64,000 nucleotides of DNA. Origin: Candidatus Poribacteria bacterium (lineage in GTDB: Bacteria > Poribacteria > WGA-4E > WGA-3G). Shown here in pieces: positions 57,122 to 64,000 of the stretch; the stretch's first letter is position 1, and each line of letters opens with the position of its first letter. Both the position numbers and the translations under genes were made by a program. The notes beneath the pieces were generated by a model. That model was not told where the DNA came from and ran no database searches. It saw only the letters and a list, made by a program, of their open reading frames with translations. The DNA lies in assembly GCA_028824125.1 (NCBI GenBank), contig JAPPES010000151.1, positions 48,663 through 112,662 of the forward strand, in the 5' to 3' direction.

Positions 57122-58273
57122 TCAGATAATTGTACGCTTCTGCCGATATACCTTACCACCTTTAATAACAACGATAGGTTCAAGTTTTTGTCTACAGATC
57201 TTAGCCTTGCCTCGGGCATCAACCAATTGGAATTCCCCCTCGCGCATTTCGAATACAACAGCATCTCCCCACGCACCTGCAGCTAATGTTCCAACTTGCC
57301 CTGGCATTAATATCGTGTCTGCTGGAATACTGGTCACTTTTGCCAACGCATCGTCAAGCGACATACCGAGGTAAAGGAATTTGTTTACGACATTAACCAG
57401 ATCATAAACCGGGCCGTTGATATTATAGACATGCAAGTCCGATGAAATCGTTGTCGGTTCAACCCCTTGTGCCATCGCTTTTTCAACGACATCCCAGCTG
57501 AAAGAACCTGCCCCGTGTCCAACGTCAAAGATAACACCGCGCTCAATCGCTGCATGCACAGAATCTCGGATTTTACCATTTTTGTCTAAAATACCGCATG
57601 CCATATCGTGGAAACAGTGCGTAAGAATATCGCGCTTTCTCATCACCGCTAAAATATCATCTATGGACTCACACCATGCATCTTGCGGGTGAACCATCAT
57701 CGGAAGACCAGCCGCGTCAGCAGCCTCACGCGCTCTATGCAGCGGTTGCATGCCTGCCCGTTCTCCAACAATAGAATTGCGTGTCAATCGCACCTTAACA
57801 CCTAAGATTATATCACGATGCTGTTCTATCATTCGGCATGCTTTGTCAACATCCGCATAATCAGGATTTTCTAATTCGCCAATTTCACGTGTTAGCATCC
57901 CTTGTGAAGATATGTTCAATTGTGCAAGTATTCGGGTCTCACTTACATCTATAACGTATTTACGAAATCCGGGGAAAGTATCTGCACCAGCTGATCCCGC
58001 ATCAACAACTGTCGTAGCACCGCGCGCTAAGCATGTCGGGTCAGGTTCAATGCCGAAATGACTAACACCGTGAAAAACATGCACGTGCAAATCTATCAAA
58101 CCAGGGGTAACATAACACCCATCAGCGTTTACGACGTCTCGTGCTTCAGTGTCAGAAATGTCATCACTTACAAAAGAAACGTTGCCATCCTTAAACGCTA
58201 TATCTTTTTTGGCGTGGAGCCCTTGTGCTGGATCAATTAACGTTCCGTATTTGATTATCAGATCATATTTCAT
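57122..58273 (-). CDS. Amidohydrolase/deacetylase family metallohydrolase
   Basis: GCYVTPGLIDLHVHVFHG, HCFHDMACGILDKNGKIRDSV, TTISSDLHVYNINGP. Confidence 0.9.
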   Translation of the reverse strand: MKYDLIIKYGTLIDPAQGLHAKKDIAFKDGNVSFVSDDISDTEARDVVNADGCYVTPGLIDLHVHVFHGVSHFGIEPDPTCLARGATTVVDAGSAGADTFPGFRKYVIDVSETRILAQLNISSQGMLTREIGELENPDYADVDKACRMIEQHRDIILGVKVRLTRNSIVGERAGMQPLHRAREAADAAGLPMMVHPQDAWCESIDDILAVMRKRDILTHCFHDMACGILDKNGKIRDSVHAAIERGVIFDVGHGAGSFSWDVVEKAMAQGVEPTTISSDLHVYNINGPVYDLVNVVNKFLYLGMSLDDALAKVTSIPADTILMPGQVGTLAAGAWGDAVVFEMREGEFQLVDARGKAKICRQKLEPIVVIKGGKVYRQKRTII

Positions 58274-59025
58274 TAGTTTGCATTCTCTTTAATAGGTAAT
58301 TTCAACTGTGCGCGAACTGCTTGGCGCACCATTTCACAGGTTTGCATCGCATGCTCTGCATCAGCAGCAGTCGGCGACGTGCCCAGGTATTTTGTTTCTA
58401 CGGCATGTTCAGAAAGTTTTGACATATCTGATTTCCAGGCATCCCAAGCAGGAATAGTCGGGAGAATCAAATTTAGCAATTCTTCTAAATTGTGTGTCCT
58501 CTGAATAGGGGTATTGTTCTCTTGAAGCCATGCTTTTAGATACTTTTCAGTACACTGCTGAGCAAGGAAACAAATAACATGATATACCGGATTTTGCCCC
58601 TGCTGGTTTTCCCTTGCAACAGAATAATCACCCTCTGCCTTTTCTATCCATTCTAATGTAATAGGATTCATTTCGGTATTCTCTCGTTTGTGCGGTTTAA
58701 CATAAAAATCTTCAGATTCATACAGCACTTCCCCTTTTTCAGTGACTTCCCGAAGAAACCAATCGTTGTGCGATATACGGTAAGCGATCTCTTCTGGTGA
58801 ACGCACAAGGATGTCCATACTGAATCGGCGTGGGATCCGTTCCCGAATTTCTGATGCTTGACGACGCGTTTCCGATTTCGCTACCGGCATCACGACTAAC
58901 AGATCAACATCCGAACATTCGGAAGGCATGCCATACGCATAGGAGCCAAAAAGAATGATTTGTAACGGCGCAAATTCACGCACGATGTCATCACATGTAG
59001 CTTGAATGTCTTTGCGGCTAACCAT
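58273..59025 (-). CDS. Nucleotidyltransferase-HEPN fusion protein
   Basis: IILFGSYAYGMPSECSDVDLLVVMP; WIEKAEGDYSVARENQ...HVICFLAQQCTEKYLKAWLQENNTPIQRTHNLEELL. Confidence 0.88.
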   Translation of the reverse strand: MVSRKDIQATCDDIVREFAPLQIILFGSYAYGMPSECSDVDLLVVMPVAKSETRRQASEIRERIPRRFSMDILVRSPEEIAYRISHNDWFLREVTEKGEVLYESEDFYVKPHKRENTEMNPITLEWIEKAEGDYSVARENQQGQNPVYHVICFLAQQCTEKYLKAWLQENNTPIQRTHNLEELLNLILPTIPAWDAWKSDMSKLSEHAVETKYLGTSPTAADAEHAMQTCEMVRQAVRAQLKLPIKENAN

Positions 59026-59440
59026 CTTCTTTATCCTTTTGCGATGTTATAGGAGAGCAGTCTATTTGCAGTTTATCAACCTATGTGTTTTTGTCAGACT
59101 GAATCAATTATGCTATATATACCTTAAAACTTTCAAGTAAAATTCATGAAGCGCAATGTGATGCTAAGTGTTCTCTATGTATCGCTTGTCTGATTACTGT
59201 AATTGAAACTACCCTTTTCATATATACTTTCTTTGTATCGGGCTTACAAAGCCCTCCTACAAGAGGCTTGTAAGCATTGAATGGTCTGGAAGAATCTTGT
59301 TGATTTTCATTATATGATATGTTATTCTATACTTACAATCTTATTGATGAAGAACCCAGTATTTAGATTGTCACTACCTTCCGTAATTATTTTGGCAAAA
59401 TCTCTTGTTTCTTTGCATAACCTTAAAAATGGAGATTATT

Positions 59441-60580
59441 ATGAAACATTTTTTGGAGAATCAACTGAGTATCTATAGTTTATGTATTATGTTGATGTGC
59501 AGTTTATTGATTGTAGAGATGATTCCTGCCGATGAAATAATTTTTCAACCAATGGAGCGAGGGATATGGCAGAGCAATATCAATGGAGACAATGCACGTC
59601 GTCTATTTAATCCACCTATAATTGTAAGTAGATTTTCAATTCAGAAAGGCAACCGATACATCTTGTGTGTTGGTGTTAGGCAAGGAATAGAAGGTGGTGT
59701 TGATGCATATCTATTTGACAGCAATAATTGGAAAAAAGGTCGCAAAGATTTAACTGATGGAAGGTATGGTACTGTTTTAGATGCTGCCATTTCACCTAAT
59801 GGAGATGTGATATTTTCGAACAGAATCTTTAACGAAGTTTCTGATGGTATCTATCTCATCCCAAATGACGAAATACATGAGCCACTACCACAAGCACAAA
59901 AATTGTATGATGGTCATGCTATCTATGTAGACTGGGCACCTAATGGAAAAGAAGTTACTTTTTCAAATAAAGAGGGTATATTCCTCCTGGATGTATTTAC
60001 AAAAGAAGTTACACAACTATTGGACTATGGATATCGTCCTATTTTTTCACCAGATGGAAGTAAGTTAGCTTTTGCGGTCTCTACTTCTTTGCAAAATAAT
60101 CAACAAGTACTTAGAGGACAAAGATTCAAAGAAATAGGCTTTTTCTCTCTTGATGATCCTCAAAATGTGAAGATACTTAAGAGGACAAGGACAAAAACGA
60201 CTTCTCTTTGCTATTATCTCACTTGGACACCAGATGGAAAGTCAATTGCCTATGTATTAATTGAAATCAAGGGGTTTAAATTCTTCTTTCCGCTTTTCGA
60301 ACATACAAATTTCGTTGTATCAATTGCCAATGGAAAACCTGAACGTATTTTAGAAGACATTAAGGGCGGTGCCAGTGCATTTGACTGGACACAGAAATCG
60401 TATCCAGTTGAACCTAAATCAAAACTTACAACTACATGGGGACACTTGAAACGCGAAACAGGAAACGGAGGTAAAATGAATAATTTAATTCAGACTTACG
60501 GACGTTTATGTTTTTTATATGTCAGTTTGTTTTTTGTATTAACACCTGTATGCTATATATACCTTAAAACTTTCAAGTAA
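59441..60580 (+). CDS. TolB-like beta-propeller protein, tandem paralog 1, with fused 3' tail
   Basis: VDWAPNGKEVTFSNKEGIFLLDVFTKEVTQLLDYGYRPIFSPDGSKLAFAV; ends MNNLIQTYGRLCFLYVSLFFVLTPVCYIYLKTFK. ATG 59441 after GGAG. Confidence 0.83.
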   Translation: MKHFLENQLSIYSLCIMLMCSLLIVEMIPADEIIFQPMERGIWQSNINGDNARRLFNPPIIVSRFSIQKGNRYILCVGVRQGIEGGVDAYLFDSNNWKKGRKDLTDGRYGTVLDAAISPNGDVIFSNRIFNEVSDGIYLIPNDEIHEPLPQAQKLYDGHAIYVDWAPNGKEVTFSNKEGIFLLDVFTKEVTQLLDYGYRPIFSPDGSKLAFAVSTSLQNNQQVLRGQRFKEIGFFSLDDPQNVKILKRTRTKTTSLCYYLTWTPDGKSIAYVLIEIKGFKFFFPLFEHTNFVVSIANGKPERILEDIKGGASAFDWTQKSYPVEPKSKLTTTWGHLKRETGNGGKMNNLIQTYGRLCFLYVSLFFVLTPVCYIYLKTFK

Positions 60581-60770
60581 AATTTCACGAAGCGCAAATG
60601 TTACGAACTGGCAAAATCTTATTGATTTTCGTTGTAGAACATGTTATTCTATAAATTAAAATCGCATTGATGAAGATCGCGGTATTTAAGATTTTCACTA
60701 CCTCCCGTAATTTAGTTGGCAAAATCTCTCGTTTTGTGTTTTGTACACAACCCTAAAATGGAGATACGTT

Positions 60771-61805
60771 ATGACACATTTTATCTCAAATTCCCAGAGA
60801 ATATTGTGTTTAAGTCTTTTTCTTTTGTGTAGTATTTTCATAGTAAATCCTGTTCCTGCAGAAGAAATAATCTATGCATCATTAAATCCTCAGAATAGAA
60901 AAATTGAGATACGGATTAGCGATGTCAATGGGAACAACGCTCGCAAGTTGTTTAGCCCACCAGTTTTTGTCCAAGAGATTTCAATACTAAAAGGCGACAG
61001 ATACATCCTATGTGTTGGTGAGGGTGTCGGAAATGAAACTGGATTTGATGCATACCTGTTCGATACGAAACAATTGAACAAAGGCAGAAAGGATTTAACG
61101 TACGGACGGTTCGGTGTTGTTGCTGATGCAGCGATTTCACCTAACGGAGATATTGTATTTGCAAATTCCATTAATTTTGAGTATCCTGATGGTATCTATC
61201 TTATACCAAATCACGAGATTCATGAACTAATTCCAAAGGTGGAAAAACTGTTTGATGGACCCGCTGGATATGTAGACTGGTCACCAAACGGGAAAGATGT
61301 TGTGTTTTCGAACCTTGACGGAATTTTTCTTCTTGATATTTTTACAAGACAGGTAACACAGATACTTGATTACGGGTTACGTCCTGTTTTCTCACCTGAT
61401 GGAACAAAGGTGGCATTTTATGTTTATACACCAAAAGAAAATAATCAAAAATGGATTCAGGAAGTCGGCGTAATTTTTCTTCAGGATCCACAGAATGTAA
61501 AGGTCCTTGAAAAAACAAAAACCGATTTATTTCTAAATTATCTCACGTGGACACCGGATGGAAAGTCCATCGCTTATGTATTAGTTAAGGATAAAGTGGA
61601 TGGGCGAAGAAATGTGTGGGAATATTTAAATTTCGCAGTGTCGATTGAAGATGGAAAAGTCCGACGAATTTTTGAAGACATTGAAGGTGGTGTCCAGATT
61701 TGGGAATGGACAAAGGCATCATTTCCACTTATCCCTGTGGCGAAGTTGACTACTACATGGGGCAAACTAAAACGTGATACAGGTAAGGGAGGTCAAAATG
61801 AATAG
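60771..61805 (+). CDS. TolB-like beta-propeller protein, tandem paralog 2
   Basis: VDWSPNGKDVVFSNLDGIFLLDIFTRQVTQILDYGLRPVFSPDGTKVAFYV; ATG 60771. Confidence 0.87.
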   Translation: MTHFISNSQRILCLSLFLLCSIFIVNPVPAEEIIYASLNPQNRKIEIRISDVNGNNARKLFSPPVFVQEISILKGDRYILCVGEGVGNETGFDAYLFDTKQLNKGRKDLTYGRFGVVADAAISPNGDIVFANSINFEYPDGIYLIPNHEIHELIPKVEKLFDGPAGYVDWSPNGKDVVFSNLDGIFLLDIFTRQVTQILDYGLRPVFSPDGTKVAFYVYTPKENNQKWIQEVGVIFLQDPQNVKVLEKTKTDLFLNYLTWTPDGKSIAYVLVKDKVDGRRNVWEYLNFAVSIEDGKVRRIFEDIEGGVQIWEWTKASFPLIPVAKLTTTWGKLKRDTGKGGQNE

Positions 61806-62823
61806 CATATTTCAAGCCTGTGGTCATCTATGTATTTTCTGCGTGAGTTTGTTTTTTGTGTTAACACCGCTTAGTGCTGCTCCGACAGGTGAAATTATTT
61901 TTGTCCATCCAGTATCAATGAGTGAGATTTGGATTTCCAACGCGGAAGGCACGACTGCGCGAAAACTTTTTCGTCAAACTTATGGTAGCATTGACAAAAT
62001 CGAAGTGCAGGAAGAGGGAAACTATGTGCTTGTTGTGGCTGACAAAGCAATATTTGAAGGTAATAATGTTCGGATCTTTTCAGGCTACGAACTTTTTCTA
62101 TTAGATCGGCAACACCCCAGTAGAAAAGCAAAAAACCTTACCCTTGGGAGAATTACAGATTTCGTAGATGCAGATATTTCGAAAGACGGTGATGTCGCCT
62201 TTATAAGGCGACCAGGGATAAGACTCATTCGAAATGAAGAACTTGCCAAACCTGAACCCAAGATTGAACTCCTCTTTGATGCTATGGAGTGGGATTCGGA
62301 TCTATTTGAGATAGAATGGTCGCCTGATGGAAAACAAATTGCTTTTACTAAACCTGACGGATTATTTCTATTAGATGTTGCGACAAAAGATGTTTTTCGC
62401 ATAACTGAGAAGGATGTTTGTAATCCTGTTTTTTCACCGGACGGAAAGCAGATTGCTTTTAGTACTGTTGTTGCCCGAAATGGTAAATTGTGGACAAAGG
62501 CAATCACAGTCGTTCCAGTGCAACCCGATGCAGAACCGGAAATGGTGCATGTAAAAAAGGATTATGTCTATGGTGTTGATTCCTGGTCTCCTGACGGAAA
62601 GTTTATCGCATATAGTTCTTATACACACAAGGAACTTGTAAACATTGAATTGTTCCGTTCAGTCGGCAACTTCATTATTCCAGCGACGGGTGGTGAACCT
62701 GAACCCATTTTGTTAACAATGAAGTACACAGTGCATTCACTTGATTGGGATGATAGAACCTATCCTGTTGAACCTGCAGACTCTCTTGTGACAACCTGGG
62801 GTAAATTGAAGGCACAAAAATAA
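61798..62823 (+). CDS. TolB-like beta-propeller protein, tandem paralog 3
   Basis: IEWSPDGKQIAFTKPDGLFLLDVATKDVFRITEKDVCNPVFSPDGKQIAFS; ATG 61798 overlaps the upstream gene by 8 nt. Confidence 0.87.
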   Translation: MNSIFQACGHLCIFCVSLFFVLTPLSAAPTGEIIFVHPVSMSEIWISNAEGTTARKLFRQTYGSIDKIEVQEEGNYVLVVADKAIFEGNNVRIFSGYELFLLDRQHPSRKAKNLTLGRITDFVDADISKDGDVAFIRRPGIRLIRNEELAKPEPKIELLFDAMEWDSDLFEIEWSPDGKQIAFTKPDGLFLLDVATKDVFRITEKDVCNPVFSPDGKQIAFSTVVARNGKLWTKAITVVPVQPDAEPEMVHVKKDYVYGVDSWSPDGKFIAYSSYTHKELVNIELFRSVGNFIIPATGGEPEPILLTMKYTVHSLDWDDRTYPVEPADSLVTTWGKLKAQK

Positions 62824-62950
62824 TTGTGCTGACCATCAACCATTCAAAATCAGATATATAAAAACGTAAAGGGATGACCTTAGTGATGAATCTACACTTG
62901 GTCACCCCTTTGTGCTTAAGATGTTTTTACCTAATTATCTGGTGTTATTG

Positions 62951-63847
62951 TTATATATGTGGAGCCTTTTCAGGGTTTACCAACTGATTTATATACGCTT
63001 CTTGGTAGGTTTCCCAATTCTCTGTGGGAGGAATATCGAAAAGTCCGGAGGTCCAAACTTTGGGCTTCTTTTTAATCCGCATCAACATATCGCGCGCGTT
63101 GAGATAACGGCAATAATCATGAAGATTTTCTATAACGATATTTTTATCAAGAAATGTTTGAAGCCATTCGCTACGTGGATAATGTTCATCTACTTCGGAG
63201 AGTGGCAGTAACTTCCCACTATATTTCAAGACTTCAACACCGTTCAAAACATAGGTTTGACTAATAGTGGTGGTAGCGTGCCGTTCATTGTACTGTGCAT
63301 CAAAACGTTCTATCAGTGACTGAACGCTTTCGGGCTCGGTGGGTTGTTCAACCGATGTATGGGTCTCAACATGAATTCTTTCTGATCGATTCTCGGCAGC
63401 TTCTCTATGTTCTTCAATCTGCTCGCGAATTCTTTCGATCCGTTCCTCTGCATTGTCCCGGTATTCTTTAACGTGTTCTTGGATTCTTTCGATCTCTTCT
63501 TCCACCGTATCCGCTTTTTGTTCTATTTGTTCACGGATTCTTTCAACCTGCTCTTCGGCGTTATCTCTATTTTGTTCAAGTTGATTGTGAATCCCCTCAA
63601 CCTGTTCTTCAATAGTTTTCCGATGTTCTTCTAAAGCATCGTGTAACTTTCGGACCTCTTCTTCAGCCGATTCTGCTTCATGCTGAATTTGGCTGTGAAT
63701 TCTCTCAATCTGTTCTTCAGCAGCGTTTCTATGTTCCTCTATTTCGTTCCGAATTCTCTCAACCTGTTCTTCAGCGGATCTTTCGTTTTCTTCCAAACGA
63801 TTTTGAATTTCATTAATAAGTTCTTCTGCGTGTCCTAAAATATTCAT
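62951..63847 (-). CDS. Coiled-coil protein of 18-residue repeats with a distinct C-terminal domain
   Basis: AEEQVERIRNEIEEHRNA / AEEQIERIHSQIQHEAES / AEEEVRKLHDALEEHRKT / ... about seven units; RBS AGGAGGAAAATTTC. Confidence 0.8.
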   Translation of the reverse strand: MNILGHAEELINEIQNRLEENERSAEEQVERIRNEIEEHRNAAEEQIERIHSQIQHEAESAEEEVRKLHDALEEHRKTIEEQVEGIHNQLEQNRDNAEEQVERIREQIEQKADTVEEEIERIQEHVKEYRDNAEERIERIREQIEEHREAAENRSERIHVETHTSVEQPTEPESVQSLIERFDAQYNERHATTTISQTYVLNGVEVLKYSGKLLPLSEVDEHYPRSEWLQTFLDKNIVIENLHDYCRYLNARDMLMRIKKKPKVWTSGLFDIPPTENWETYQEAYINQLVNPEKAPHI

Positions 63848-64000
63848 GAAATTTTCCTCCTAAATGGAATTATATTGTAGGCGTGGTTTGAAACCGTACC
63901 ATAGGCATCAATTTAGTGTCTGATTTTCTTCTTGGAGGGCTTTGAAAGCCCGATTTTCTTCTTGTAGGAGCGAGCTTTTCTAGCGACATAGGACGCAGGG

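Overview
The 64 kb window is gene-dense bacterial chromosome of moderate GC. The style (PhyH dioxygenase, Uma2/DUF820, WD40 and TolB-like propellers, PIN and MNT/HEPN modules, many dispersed palindromes) suggests a Poribacteria-like uncultured lineage; this is inference only. Roughly 0-21 kb is a long respiratory supercluster: the C-terminal end of an upstream membrane protein, an 8-CXXCH cytochrome, several mono/diheme cytochromes c, two cupredoxin-like proteins, a CydA-like bd-family subunit apparently lacking the Q-loop, an ABC transporter pair, and a complete caa3-type oxidase set (coxB, coxA, two subunit-III-like genes, subunit IV, ctaA, ctaB, Sco). Roughly 21-31 kb is an unusual cluster in which a PCP_red-like domain occurs six times in four proteins (UspA/rubredoxin-like, Zn-ribbon, radical-SAM/SPASM and coiled-coil contexts), together with an Mrp ATPase and a CopD/HemJ-like membrane protein. 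Roughly 31-46 kb is accessory: Uma2, MocA oxidoreductase, DUF4238, leuC/leuD interleaved with two PIN toxin-antitoxin pairs, and a three-gene Panacea (DUF4065) operon with two uncharacterised partners. Roughly 46-64 kb is mostly minus strand: uvrA, two WD40 paralogs, a tandem-duplicated NTase-like protein with a degenerate second half, an amidohydrolase, an NT-HEPN fusion, then three tandem TolB-like genes on the plus strand and an 18-residue-repeat coiled-coil protein. Several dispersed palindromic repeat families occur between genes, one with clear compensatory stem changes. No rRNA, tRNA or CRISPR array was recognised.
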